From the NCBI RefSeq assembly GCF_052116305.1, contig NZ_JBQKLI010000004.1, positions 1 to 64,000 of the forward strand: DNA of 64,000 bases. Direction: 5' to 3'. Source of the stretch: JBQKLI01 sp012798975. GTDB taxonomy: Bacteria; Bacillota; Clostridia; Tissierellales; Peptoniphilaceae. The notes under the pieces were generated by a model. The model did no database searches. It was not told where the DNA came from and saw only the letters and a list, made by a program, of their open reading frames with translations. Positions within the stretch are counted from its first letter, which is position 1, and every line of letters starts with the position of its first letter. The position numbers and the translations under genes are program-made. Positions 41,258 through 51,096 of this stretch are shown piece by piece.

Positions 41258-42376
41258 ATGCAAAGATGTATAGGAGTTATTTACGAAGGTGCAAATCCGA
41301 ATCTTTTCGGTTCTTTGACAGATACAAGACCGGGTTATATGCTGCCCTTTGGTGCGAGATATAGAATCATCGATTTTACATTGTCAACAATGACAAATAA
41401 TGATTTTTCAAATGTAGTATTATACGGCAGCCGTTTAATCCGCTCGACGCTGGATCATGTAGGAAATGGAAAACCATGGGAGTTAAACCGCAGAAGAAGC
41501 GGATTGACTATATTTCCTCCAACCTATGATAAAAGACTTCAGAATTTAACAGAAATCGGATCTTATTTCGATACTTTGGAATACTATCGCAATGCAAAAG
41601 AAGAGATCGTCTATTGTACAGACCCGATGCTCATCCAAAAAGGGGATCTGGGTTCTGCTTATGACTGTTTCTTAGAAAATGATTATGATATTTTGATGCT
41701 GTATAAAAAACAAAAAGACGAATTAGGAACTTTCTTATATGCAAATAAGCTGATTTTAGATGAAGATAAAAATATAAAAAACATAGGATCTCATTTGGGA
41801 ACGGAAGAAGAATTCAACTTCCTTACAAGTATAGGATTTATGAAGAAAGAGGTTTTTATCCGAACCATTCTTGAAGCTGCAGAAAAAGGCAATGCCACAA
41901 CACTTATCGAGGCGGTTAAGAATAATCTTGGCAATCTTAAGATCGGCGCTTTTGAGGAAGAGCAGCAAACAGAATGGATCAGAGATCTGGAATCTTATTA
42001 TAGAAGTAATTTTGATTTATTGAACCGCGATATTTATGAGGATTTATTTTATAAAAACGGCCTTATTTTAACAAAATCAAAAGCAATGCCTCCTACTGTT
42101 TATAACGGCAATGCCGACGTTTCCAATTCACTTTTGGCGAACGGCTGTATTATCGATGGACAGGTTGAGAGTTCAATTATCTTTAGGGGAGTACATGTTA
42201 AGAAAGATGCCATTGTAAAAAATTCAATCATATTCGAAAGTACAGTTGTAGGGGAAGGAAGCGTCGTTGTCAACAGTATTACAGACAAAGGTGTTGTCAT
42301 TGGGGATGGAGTTACTTTAGTCGGAAGTGCGACGAATCCTTTTGTGGCTTCTAAAAACGAAAAGATCATGAAATAA
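41258..42376 (+). CDS. glgD: Glucose-1-phosphate adenylyltransferase, regulatory subunit GlgD
   Basis: 372 residues from ATG 41258 (AGGAGG upstream). It is paralogous to GlgC, with the same MLPFGARYRIIDFTLSTM and C-terminal beta-helix, but lacks the GGxGxRL nucleotide motif (it reads YEGANPNLFGSLTDTRP). The catalytic Asp segment SGDHIYKM is replaced by CTDPMLIQKG. Known Firmicute GlgD proteins are nearly inactive alone and boost GlgC activity. The pattern here fits that role. Confidence 0.93.
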   Translation: MQRCIGVIYEGANPNLFGSLTDTRPGYMLPFGARYRIIDFTLSTMTNNDFSNVVLYGSRLIRSTLDHVGNGKPWELNRRRSGLTIFPPTYDKRLQNLTEIGSYFDTLEYYRNAKEEIVYCTDPMLIQKGDLGSAYDCFLENDYDILMLYKKQKDELGTFLYANKLILDEDKNIKNIGSHLGTEEEFNFLTSIGFMKKEVFIRTILEAAEKGNATTLIEAVKNNLGNLKIGAFEEEQQTEWIRDLESYYRSNFDLLNRDIYEDLFYKNGLILTKSKAMPPTVYNGNADVSNSLLANGCIIDGQVESSIIFRGVHVKKDAIVKNSIIFESTVVGEGSVVVNSITDKGVVIGDGVTLVGSATNPFVASKNEKIMK

Positions 42377-42386
42377 GGGGGAAAAG

Positions 42387-43817
42387 ATGAAAATATTATT
42401 TTGTGCATCGGAAGCTGCACCGTTCATAAAAACAGGAGGGCTGGCAGATGTTGCCGGCTCCCTTCCCTTAGCGGTTAAGAATATGGGTCATGATATACGT
42501 GTTGTGATCCCTCTTTTTTCTCAAGTCGATCCAGACTTAAGAGAACGAATGGAGTTCATCGGTTATTATTATGTAGATCTTGCATTCCGCCATGAATATG
42601 TAGGAGTCTATACAATAGATTTTCGCGGAGTGACATATTATTTTCTAGACAGCCAAAGATATTTTGACCGTCCGCAGATTTACGGCGAAGGGGACGATGG
42701 TGAACGATTCTTATTCTTTTCGAAGGCTGTGGTCCAATTGCCTAAAGTGATAAACTTTAAGCCGGATGTGATACACAGCAATGACTGGCATACAGCCATG
42801 GTCAATGTATATGTTAAGGATTTTGCCAGAGGAGATCAGTATTATAAAGATATAAAATGTCTTTACACTATTCATAATTTAAAATATCAAGGTGTATTTC
42901 CAGCATCTATTTTAGCAACAGCCGGTTTGTCGCCTTTTTATTTCAATGAAGACGGGTTGAAATACTATGATGCAGTTAACTTTATGAAAGGCGGCATTAT
43001 TTACTGCGACGCTTTTACAACTGTTTCAGGAACTTATGCTATGGAGATTAAAAACCCCTTTTATGGAGAAGGTTTAGACGGAGTTATCCGAGCCTACGAC
43101 TATAAGCTTCGAGGTATTATAAACGGAATCGATTATGAGGTTTGGAATCCTGAAACGGATCAATTTTTAGCTCAAAATTATTCTATTGAGACATTTCCAG
43201 ACAAGATCGAAAACAAAAGAGAAATCCAGAGAAGGTATGGTCTTCCTGAGCAGGACGACGTTCCTATGATCGCTCTCGTATCCCGTTTGGTGGATATGAA
43301 AGGGATCGATCTTGTCAGATATATTATGGATGAACTTTTGGCCACAGAAGATATTCAGTTTGTAATGCTGGGTACCGGCGAAGAAACATACGAAGAGATG
43401 TTCCGTTATTTCGAATGGAAATATCCAGAAAAAATGGCGGCCAGAATTTATTATAACAACGAAGAGTCCCATCTGATATATGGAGGAACGGATTTATTCT
43501 TGATGCCTTCTATAGCAGAACCCTGCGGGATTTCACAGCTGATCTCTATGAGGTATGGAGCCATACCGATTGTAAGAGAAACAGGCGGTTTAAAAGATAC
43601 TGTTATGCCGTATAACGAATATGAAAATACAGGAACGGGTTTTACATTTACAAATATCAATGCCCATGATCTGCTTTATACAATCCGAAGAGCTTTGAGT
43701 TTCTTTCATAAAGAAAAGGATAGAAATATTATTATCGAAAACGGAATGTATGAAAAAAACGACTGGGATGAATCCGGAAAGGAATATATCCGTCTGTACG
43801 AGGAATTGGGAAAATAA
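42387..43817 (+). CDS. glgA: Glycogen synthase (GT5)
   Basis: 476 residues, normal length. ADP-glucose binding KTGGLADVAGSLP near the N-terminus, HSNDWHTAMVNVY in the middle, and the C-terminal LVSRLVDMKGIDLV and SIAEPCGISQLISMRYGAIPIVRETGG with the GT5 acidic pair. It extends alpha-1,4-glucan chains from ADP-glucose. Its ATG follows glgD by 10 bp, and it is followed one base later by the phosphorylase-like gene. Confidence 0.96.
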   Translation: MKILFCASEAAPFIKTGGLADVAGSLPLAVKNMGHDIRVVIPLFSQVDPDLRERMEFIGYYYVDLAFRHEYVGVYTIDFRGVTYYFLDSQRYFDRPQIYGEGDDGERFLFFSKAVVQLPKVINFKPDVIHSNDWHTAMVNVYVKDFARGDQYYKDIKCLYTIHNLKYQGVFPASILATAGLSPFYFNEDGLKYYDAVNFMKGGIIYCDAFTTVSGTYAMEIKNPFYGEGLDGVIRAYDYKLRGIINGIDYEVWNPETDQFLAQNYSIETFPDKIENKREIQRRYGLPEQDDVPMIALVSRLVDMKGIDLVRYIMDELLATEDIQFVMLGTGEETYEEMFRYFEWKYPEKMAARIYYNNEESHLIYGGTDLFLMPSIAEPCGISQLISMRYGAIPIVRETGGLKDTVMPYNEYENTGTGFTFTNINAHDLLYTIRRALSFFHKEKDRNIIIENGMYEKNDWDESGKEYIRLYEELGK

Positions 43818-43818
43818 G

Positions 43819-46173
43819 ATGAAAAAAACCAGAGAAGAATTAAAAGAAAAGATATTATGGAACTTACAAATGAATACGATTCTCGAAAGAAATGCCATTG
43901 ATATAGAAGATCTTTATTTTGCTGTAGTTGAAGTTCTAAAGGAAAATATCTTTGATTTATGGGTCAAATCAAATGTAGAAAAAAGGGGGAAGAGAGAAAT
44001 TGCTTTTCTATCTTTCGAGTATCTCCCAGAGGAATTTCTTCAAAGAAATGTAGTGTATCTAGATGTAATAGAAGATGTCCGCTCTATCGTTGAGGAGCTC
44101 GGTTTTTCTTTGGAGCAGTTAAAAAAGATTGATATTGTAAATAAGTTAGGGGATGGAGGCTTGGGAGATGCCTCCTTTGCTTTTTTAGATACAGCAGCGA
44201 CGAAAAAAGATTCTGTTGTAGCATATGGGATCCGCTATGAGGGCGGTCATTTACGCCAGAGTATAGAGAATTTTGAACAGTTGGAATACAGCGACGACTG
44301 GCTGAAGAATGGAAATCCTTGGGAATTAGAGCGGAAACGAATCTATTATGATATACCTATTGGAGACTATACGGTTCAAGCAGCAGCTTACGATATTCCA
44401 GTATTGGGATTTCAAAACGGCTATGTGAACACCTTAAGGCTGTGGCAGGCGCGATCCATAGAGCCTGTTGATTACAATGCGTTTTCAGAAGGCAAATTCC
44501 AAGAATCTTACAAGAATAGAATACGGGCAAGAGCGATCACGGAATTTTTATATCCCAGCGACAGCAGCGATCAAGGCAAAGAACTTCGGCTGACTCAAGA
44601 GTATTTCTTTGCAGCCGCTTCGATCAAAGATATATTAAATCGCCAACGCCATCATAGTCACATGGATAATATCGAAGAGTACTGCCGAATAAAACTAAAT
44701 GAAGTTCACAGTATTATGGCGATACCTGTATTCATATATGAGTATATGAAATCCGAAGAGAAGCCTTTTGATGCAGCTCTTGCCAAAGCAAATCAAATAT
44801 TTGATTTTACAACTTATAAAGTCAGAAACGAGATTTCAGAATGGTGGGATGTGCATTTGATTCAAAAGATTTGTCCTTGGATTTATCCGATTATAGAAAA
44901 GCTGAATGATGAGATTTGTGCTTTGGTTGAGACTCCGTTGTTTAATTTCACGCCGGAAGAGTTCGACCGTACGAAAATTATCGAGGAGGATAAAGTCAAG
45001 ATGATTCCTCTGGCAATCTTTGGTTCAGGGATTACCTCTTTAGCGGTAAAAGATCAGCTTGAAATTATGCTGGGGGATAATTTGGACTGCATCGCAACAT
45101 TATTTCACAGCCGGTTCCGCTTTCGGGAATTAGGAGTGAATCACAGAATATGGCTGATGGAATCCAATCCGTTGCTGTTTGATTTTTTAACAAAGGAGTT
45201 AAACATTGATTTGATCAATCAGCCAGATGCATTGACTTCGATACTGGAGAGATCGGATAGCGAAGAGATCGCTTATCGTTTAGATGATATCAAGAAAAAG
45301 AATAAGGAAAAATTCACAAAGATTTTTCTTAAAGATCGGGGAGATGTAATCAATCCCTATTCTATCTTTGATATTAACAATGATGATTTTCTAGAAACAA
45401 AAAGACAGCTTATAGAAGCTCTTTATATCGCTTATGAATTTATAAATATGAAAGAACAGCCTAATTTAGATTTTCCGGATCGTACTTTCTTCTTTGCGGG
45501 AAAAGCAAATAGAAACTATCTGATGGCAAAACTTGTAATAAAATTTATAAACTGTTTGTCTTATTGTGTATCGAAAGAAGTGAAAATTAAAGATAAATTA
45601 AAAATTGTCTTTATTGATAACCGTAATATGAATAATATGATGAAGCTGATTCCTACCGCCGACATCGGGGAGCAGCTAACGTTGCCTGGCAAAGAGGTCG
45701 CCATGACAAACGGTCTTCGTTTTATGTTAAACGGCGCAGTCCTGATTGGTGCTCAAACGAGTATCAACCATAGAATTCGAAATATTGTAGGAGAGGAGAA
45801 TATCAAACTATTCGGAGCAAACTTTGAAGATGTGAAAAACCAATCCCGTTATTCCTATTATAATTATTATGAATTCATTAAAAATCATGAAAGAATGAAT
45901 CATTTTATCACTCAATTATCCAATATCAACAATCAGGAATTAAGAGAATGTTTTCGTCTGATATTGAATCTAATCGGCAGATATAACGATGGATTCTTTA
46001 TATTTAGAGATTTGGAAGAATATATAGAAGCTCAAAGAACACTAGGCGAATTGTATTACGACAGCTGCATATGGAGAAAAATGAGCTTAAACAATATTGG
46101 AAAAAGCGGTGTATTTAATTTAGACAGCTCTTACGACATAAACGAAAAACATATATGGGATTCAAGAAGATGA
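43819..46173 (+). CDS. Glycogen phosphorylase-family protein with lost active-site residues
   Basis: 784 residues from ATG 43819. Overall match to the GT35 phosphorylase family is clear: LGDGGLGDASFAFLDTAAT, GIRYEGGHLRQSIENFEQLE, LRLTQEYFFAAASIKDIL, and FFFAGKANRNYLMAKLVIKFIN. Several essential sites are altered. The PLP-lysine motif (EASGTGNMKF in active enzymes) reads EVAMTNGLRF, giving Arg at about residue 634. The phosphate-contact Lys-Arg before the conserved KRQ is Asp-Asp at 522-523. The YTNHT segment reads FTTYKV. The N-terminal FLMGR-type segment is EYLPEEF. No stop or frameshift is present, so it is maintained as a protein. It probably lacks phosphorolysis activity and may bind glucan or regulate its neighbours. 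Confidence 0.85.
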   Translation: MKKTREELKEKILWNLQMNTILERNAIDIEDLYFAVVEVLKENIFDLWVKSNVEKRGKREIAFLSFEYLPEEFLQRNVVYLDVIEDVRSIVEELGFSLEQLKKIDIVNKLGDGGLGDASFAFLDTAATKKDSVVAYGIRYEGGHLRQSIENFEQLEYSDDWLKNGNPWELERKRIYYDIPIGDYTVQAAAYDIPVLGFQNGYVNTLRLWQARSIEPVDYNAFSEGKFQESYKNRIRARAITEFLYPSDSSDQGKELRLTQEYFFAAASIKDILNRQRHHSHMDNIEEYCRIKLNEVHSIMAIPVFIYEYMKSEEKPFDAALAKANQIFDFTTYKVRNEISEWWDVHLIQKICPWIYPIIEKLNDEICALVETPLFNFTPEEFDRTKIIEEDKVKMIPLAIFGSGITSLAVKDQLEIMLGDNLDCIATLFHSRFRFRELGVNHRIWLMESNPLLFDFLTKELNIDLINQPDALTSILERSDSEEIAYRLDDIKKKNKEKFTKIFLKDRGDVINPYSIFDINNDDFLETKRQLIEALYIAYEFINMKEQPNLDFPDRTFFFAGKANRNYLMAKLVIKFINCLSYCVSKEVKIKDKLKIVFIDNRNMNNMMKLIPTADIGEQLTLPGKEVAMTNGLRFMLNGAVLIGAQTSINHRIRNIVGEENIKLFGANFEDVKNQSRYSYYNYYEFIKNHERMNHFITQLSNINNQELRECFRLILNLIGRYNDGFFIFRDLEEYIEAQRTLGELYYDSCIWRKMSLNNIGKSGVFNLDSSYDINEKHIWDSRR

Positions 46174-48062
46174 CAAATTATATTTTTAATAATAATCAAG
46201 GAATGGAATATACCCGGGACAAAACGAGATTTACAGTATGGGCGCCGACTCGAGATTCTATCGATCTGCTCTTATACAATGACTACAGATATGTTCGACG
46301 GGAAAAATATAGAATGACTCGTGTGGAAGGCGGATTTTTTGAAACCGTTGTAACAGGAGATTTAAAAGGGAAGTTTTATACCTATCTAGTAAACGGAAAA
46401 TATGAAGTGACCGATCCTTATAGTATCGCGTGTTCCATCAACAGCAAAAGGTCGGCGATTATAGACATTAGAGAAACGGATCCTTCCGGTTTTCGAGAGC
46501 AGAATGTTCCTTTTAATCCATGGAAAAAAGCATTATTATATGAAGTGCATATAAAAGACTTCAGCGGCGATATCAGCAGCGGTACGCAGCATCGCGGTAA
46601 ATTTTTAGGATTAATCGACGAAAAGTCCCATTTCCGCGAGGCTGAAACAGGAATAAGGCATTTGAAAGATCTAGGAATTACCCATGTTCATCTGATGCCG
46701 ATTTATGATTTTTTATCAGTAGATGAACATGAAGAGTACTTCTTTGATGATAACAATTATAATTGGGGATATGATCCTGAATTATACAACTGCATTGAAG
46801 GTTCGTACTCCACACAACCCTTAGAACCGGCGAATCGAATATATGAATTCAAAAAAATGATACAGCGGCTGCACAGCGAAGGTCTTTCAGTCGTTATGGA
46901 TGTTGTGTTTAACCACACTTTTCGTTCCCATGATTCTAATTTTAATATCCTAAATCCTGGATACTATTTTAGAATGGATCAGAATAATGCGTTCTGCAAC
47001 GGTTCCGGCTGCGGAAACGAACTTGCGTCGGAGCGGAAAATGGTGCAGAACTTTATTGTCGATTCTCTAAAATATTATATGAAAGAATACAAAATCAACG
47101 GTTTTCGTTTTGATTTGATGGCTTTGATTGACAAAAAAACAGTTTATAGAATTGTGAAAGAGCTGCGGGAGATTAATCCGGAAGTCATAATCTATGGAGA
47201 ACCCTGGTACGCATGCGACTCCGGTCTTCACTATGGAGAACTGACGGTTATGGGAACACAAAGAGGCAAAGAATTCTCCTTTTTTAATGATCGTTTTCGA
47301 GATGCCCTAAAAGGCGACAATGATGCTGGAGGATTGGGATACGTTCAAGGGGCTTATCACTTGAAAACTGAAATTGAGACCGGTATCTCGGGATCCATCG
47401 ATTTCGATGAATATCATTCTGGTTTTGCTTTGGAAGCGAAAGAGTCGATCAACTACTTTAATTCCCATGATAATTTAATTATTTATGATAAGCTCAAAAT
47501 GACAATGGATTATGAATGGGTTGAACCAGCTTCTAGAATGCTTGCAAGTATTATATATATGTCTTTGGGGATTCCCTTTATTCATAGCGGAAATGAATTT
47601 TTGAGGGGCAAAAACTTAGAATATAACAGTTATAATCTGGCGTTAGATATTAATGGGATAGATTGGGGTAAAAAGTATAAGAATACATCTCACTATGAAT
47701 ACTATAAAGAGCTTATACAATTTAGAAAGGATCATCCAGTATTTGATGTGAGCGATCCAGAGGAAATAAGAGAAAAACTTTGTTTTTACGACAAGCTGCC
47801 CATGGAGCTGATTGGATATACTTTAAAGACGGATAATGGATATTTAATGATATTTCATAATGCGGGAAAGATAAGATATCAGCTGGAATATAACCGCATC
47901 CAGGAACATTTTGTTTTTTATCATTTAGGCGGTATTTCTCCAGAAGAAATCACTTTATCTTTTGACGAAAGAGGCAGGGTCAGCGAAGAGTTGAAAGATA
48001 TAGATAATTTTGAGATAGGACCTTTAACAACAGTTGTATACAGTATTAATAAACAGTATTAG
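46170..48062 (+). CDS. Type I pullulanase (GH13)
   Basis: 630 residues from ATG 46170, overlapping the upstream stop by 4 nt. An N-terminal CBM48-like module (TRFTVWAPTRDSIDLLLYN) precedes the pullulanase hallmark YNWGYDPELYN. The GH13 catalytic residues are intact: Asp in NGFRFDLMALID, Glu in VIIYGEPW and Asp in YFNSHDNLIIYD. It hydrolyses alpha-1,6 links, debranching glycogen or limit dextrins. No signal peptide is visible, so it acts in the cytosol. As an active debrancher next to an apparently inactive phosphorylase-like protein, it completes the breakdown side of the cluster. Confidence 0.93.
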   Translation: MTNYIFNNNQGMEYTRDKTRFTVWAPTRDSIDLLLYNDYRYVRREKYRMTRVEGGFFETVVTGDLKGKFYTYLVNGKYEVTDPYSIACSINSKRSAIIDIRETDPSGFREQNVPFNPWKKALLYEVHIKDFSGDISSGTQHRGKFLGLIDEKSHFREAETGIRHLKDLGITHVHLMPIYDFLSVDEHEEYFFDDNNYNWGYDPELYNCIEGSYSTQPLEPANRIYEFKKMIQRLHSEGLSVVMDVVFNHTFRSHDSNFNILNPGYYFRMDQNNAFCNGSGCGNELASERKMVQNFIVDSLKYYMKEYKINGFRFDLMALIDKKTVYRIVKELREINPEVIIYGEPWYACDSGLHYGELTVMGTQRGKEFSFFNDRFRDALKGDNDAGGLGYVQGAYHLKTEIETGISGSIDFDEYHSGFALEAKESINYFNSHDNLIIYDKLKMTMDYEWVEPASRMLASIIYMSLGIPFIHSGNEFLRGKNLEYNSYNLALDINGIDWGKKYKNTSHYEYYKELIQFRKDHPVFDVSDPEEIREKLCFYDKLPMELIGYTLKTDNGYLMIFHNAGKIRYQLEYNRIQEHFVFYHLGGISPEEITLSFDERGRVSEELKDIDNFEIGPLTTVVYSINKQY

Positions 48063-48071
48063 GAGGACGGA

Positions 48072-49763
48072 ATGGATTACTTAAAAGAATATCAAAAATG
48101 GCTTACTGGTGATGTAATCGATGAAGAAACGAAAGCAGAACTTCGTCTCATTAAGGATAATGATGTAGAAATAGAAGATCGCTTCTACCAGTCTCTTAAA
48201 TTCGGAACCGCCGGGTTAAGAGGGAAACTCGGCGCTGGAACCAACAGAATGAATCAATATACCGTAGGCCTTACGGCACAAGGTCTGGCAGATACTATTC
48301 TTCGTTATGGCGATGAAGCGAAAGACCGGGGCATCGTTATTGCTTATGATGTGCGTCATTTTTCGAGAGAATTTTCGGAACTTTCTGCACGTATTTTTGC
48401 TGCGAATGGAATAAAAGTGTATCTATTTGAAGACATACGTCCTACCCCTGTTCTTTCATATGCTGTGCGGGAATTAAACACGATTTCAGGTGTTATGGTG
48501 ACAGCAAGCCATAATCCTAGAGAATACAACGGGTACAAAGTGTATTGGGAAGAAGGATCTCAAATTTTAGATGACGTTGCAGACAAAGTATTGATGAATA
48601 TTGAAAAAATAAAAGATTTTTCAGAGATCAAAAAAATAGAACTGCAAGAAGGAATAGACAATGGTCTTATCAAAATGATCGGCGAGGAAATTGACAGTTC
48701 TTATTTGGAAAAAGTATTGTCAATGACAATAAATGACGATATTGATAAAAATATTTCTATTGTGTACACACCATTAAACGGTACGGGAAATGTTTTAGTT
48801 CAAGAAATTCTGAAGCGAAGAGGCTTTAATAATGTCCATATAGTAGAGGAACAGGAAGAACCGGATGGAGATTTTACTACAGTAGGCTATCCAAATCCAG
48901 AAGATCCCAAGGCATTTGCTTATGCGGAAAAACTGGGAAAAGCAAAGGATGCCGAGCTTCTCATAGCAACAGATCCGGACGCAGACCGTACGGCTATTGA
49001 AGTGCGGAATGAGGAGGGAGAATATGTGTTTTTAAATGGAAACAAAATCGGAGCTTTATTGGTTCACTATATTCTTTCTGAACGCAGCAGAAAAGGAACT
49101 CTTCCTGAAAATGGAGTTGTGGTTAAATCCCTTGTTACAGGTGATCTTTCTACTAAAATTGCAGAGAAATACGGTGTAGAAATGATTGAAACCTTAACCG
49201 GTTTCAAAAATGTCTGCGGAAAAGCCAATGAGTATGATATCACAGGAGAAAAGACGTTTATCTTCGGCTATGAAGAAAGTATCGGATATAACTACGGTAC
49301 ATTCGTCAGAGACAAAGATGCAGTCAATTCTACAATGATGATCGCAGAGATGGCAGGATTCTATAAAAAACAGGGTAAATCTCTGCTCGATGTATTAGAA
49401 GAGCTTTTTGAAGAGTTTGGATATTATAATGAAACATTAATTTCTGTTGTATACGAAGGTGTTGACGGACAAGAAAAAATTGGACGTATTATGGAAGAAT
49501 TCAGAAAAGAAGGTATTGCGAAAATAGGCGAGATGAATTTAACAGATACTGTAGACTACAATGAAGATGAGACAGGTCTTCCGGCTTCCAATGTATTGAA
49601 ATATTATTATGATAATGGTTCTTGGTTTGCCCTTAGACCTTCAGGGACGGAGCCGAAAATTAAACTTTATATTTATTCTGTAGGAGAAACCTTAGAGGAC
49701 TCTGAAAAAATATTAAAACAAATAGAAAAAGTAGCGAAAGAAAAAATGGACTCTGTAGAATAA
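48072..49763 (+). CDS. Alpha-phosphoglucomutase
   Basis: 563 residues with AGGAGG upstream. The active-site phosphoserine loop is TASHNPREYNGYKVYW, the metal loop ATDPDADRTAIE, and the substrate and phosphate loop RPSGTEPKIKLYIYS near the C-terminus. GlgA-side flux needs glucose-1-phosphate, which it makes from glucose-6-phosphate. It is the last gene of the glycogen unit, and a terminator follows. Confidence 0.93.
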   Translation: MDYLKEYQKWLTGDVIDEETKAELRLIKDNDVEIEDRFYQSLKFGTAGLRGKLGAGTNRMNQYTVGLTAQGLADTILRYGDEAKDRGIVIAYDVRHFSREFSELSARIFAANGIKVYLFEDIRPTPVLSYAVRELNTISGVMVTASHNPREYNGYKVYWEEGSQILDDVADKVLMNIEKIKDFSEIKKIELQEGIDNGLIKMIGEEIDSSYLEKVLSMTINDDIDKNISIVYTPLNGTGNVLVQEILKRRGFNNVHIVEEQEEPDGDFTTVGYPNPEDPKAFAYAEKLGKAKDAELLIATDPDADRTAIEVRNEEGEYVFLNGNKIGALLVHYILSERSRKGTLPENGVVVKSLVTGDLSTKIAEKYGVEMIETLTGFKNVCGKANEYDITGEKTFIFGYEESIGYNYGTFVRDKDAVNSTMMIAEMAGFYKKQGKSLLDVLEELFEEFGYYNETLISVVYEGVDGQEKIGRIMEEFRKEGIAKIGEMNLTDTVDYNEDETGLPASNVLKYYYDNGSWFALRPSGTEPKIKLYIYSVGETLEDSEKILKQIEKVAKEKMDSVE

Positions 49764-49768
49764 TAGCA

Positions 49769-49811
49769 AGGTTATCTTAATATATTTTATATATTAAGAT
49801 AACCTGTTTTT
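49769..49811 (+). terminator. Terminator of the glycogen operon
   Basis: A 16-bp perfect stem (AGGTTATCTTAATATA at 49769-49784 and its complement at 49790-49805) followed by GT4. Confidence 0.85.
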
Positions 49812-49878
49812 AACTTCTTGTTAAAGATCTGTTATAATGATTAGAGTCTAAAAATTGCATATAAAAGGAGCGGATTGG

Positions 49879-50457
49879 ATGAAAACATTAGAAGAAAAAA
49901 TACTTCGTGACGGAACGGTACTACCTGGCAATATTTTAAAAGTAGATAATTTTGTGAACCACATGATTGAACCGAAATTGTTTATGGAAATGGCAGACGA
50001 ATTTTATGAAAAATTCAAGGATGAAGGAATTACAAAAATATTAACTATTGAGGTTTCCGGTATCGGGGTTGCTTTTGCCTGCGGATTAAAATTTGATTGT
50101 CCGATTTTATTTGCGAAAAAAACAGATTCTAAAACATTAGTAGACGACTGCTATACTTCTCATGTCTACAGCTACACAAAAGACAGGACCTATGAGATAA
50201 GAGTTGCAAAGAAATTTTTGCAGGAAGGTGAAAATGTATTAATAATCGATGATTTTTTAGCTAACGGAAAGGCGTTGGAAGGATTGATCGATTTATGCGA
50301 ACAGGCAAAGGTCAACATAAAAGGGATTGGAATAGTTATCGAAAAAGCTTTCCAAGAAGGAGGCAAAAATATCCGCTCTGAAGGATACGACCTGCTATCG
50401 CTAGCTCGCATTAAAGAGTTTAAAGATGGACAAGTAATCTTTTGCGAAGAGGAATAA
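49879..50457 (+). CDS. xpt: Xanthine phosphoribosyltransferase
   Basis: 192 residues from ATG 49879 (AGGAG 8 nt upstream). The opening ILRDGTVLPGNILKVDNFVNHMI and the PRPP loop VLIIDDFLANGKALEG are diagnostic, and length is normal. It salvages xanthine to XMP. The leader is too short and lacks the conserved core of a purine riboswitch, unlike xpt in Bacillus. It appears monocistronic. Confidence 0.94.
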   Translation: MKTLEEKILRDGTVLPGNILKVDNFVNHMIEPKLFMEMADEFYEKFKDEGITKILTIEVSGIGVAFACGLKFDCPILFAKKTDSKTLVDDCYTSHVYSYTKDRTYEIRVAKKFLQEGENVLIIDDFLANGKALEGLIDLCEQAKVNIKGIGIVIEKAFQEGGKNIRSEGYDLLSLARIKEFKDGQVIFCEEE

Positions 50458-50586
50458 ATATCAACAATAATATAAAGATAATTCTTTTCATCTAATTTCA
50501 ATACAAAAAAGAGCCGGATTGTGTTAAGATTAATAAAGTATTAACCTTAATTACAAAAAAAAGACTCGATTGAAAGTGGTGATGAA

Positions 50587-51096
50587 ATGGGTACAATTTT
50601 AGATTTTCTGGAAGCCTTTTTTTCTATACAGATAACGGCTAATCTTACATTATATGGCCTGTTGGCTATGTTTTTTAGATATATATTTGTAATAATCATA
50701 TACTATTTCATTTTTAATATTATAAAAATGATTTACCTGGATATTAGAGGGACAAGTGATATGAATTATGTAGCAGATACCTATCTAAAGCTGATTAATC
50801 GAAAAGAAAGGCTTCCTTTTAAAATTCAGGAACATTATTATATCGGAGATAATACGTATATCGGTCGTGATGACAGCAATGATGTTGTTTTAAAAGACCG
50901 TTTTATTTCGAAGAAACATGCACGTATTATCAAAGATCAAGGAATTTATTTTATCGAAGACTTGAATTCTGCAAACGGAATCTATTTAAACGGTGAAAGA
51001 ATTAATGAAGCAATTGAATTGAAAGATAAGGATTTAATCGATATCGGACAGGTTGAGTTCTTATTTGTGAATGGAGATGACAGCAATGAAAAATAA
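50587..51096 (+). CDS. FHA-domain membrane protein
   Basis: 169 residues. One membrane segment (about 23-48) is followed by a cytoplasmic FHA domain (about 85-165): YIGRDDSNDVVLKDRFISKKHARI, then IEDLNSANGIYLNGERI. FHA domains bind phosphothreonine. The order FHA, FtsW/RodA, PBP is conserved in clostridia and actinobacteria and suggests control of cell-wall synthesis by a Ser/Thr kinase, though no kinase is in this window. It overlaps the next gene by 11 bp. Confidence 0.9.
   Translation: MGTILDFLEAFFSIQITANLTLYGLLAMFFRYIFVIIIYYFIFNIIKMIYLDIRGTSDMNYVADTYLKLINRKERLPFKIQEHYYIGDNTYIGRDDSNDVVLKDRFISKKHARIIKDQGIYFIEDLNSANGIYLNGERINEAIELKDKDLIDIGQVEFLFVNGDDSNEK

Noticed and set aside
43167..43898. 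Minus-strand open frames inside glgA and the phosphorylase-like gene
   Set aside because: They are shadows of strongly coding plus-strand genes, without ribosome binding sites or recognisable domains.
49812..49878. Purine riboswitch upstream of xpt
   Set aside because: The stretch between the upstream terminator and the start codon is too short and lacks the three-way junction motifs.
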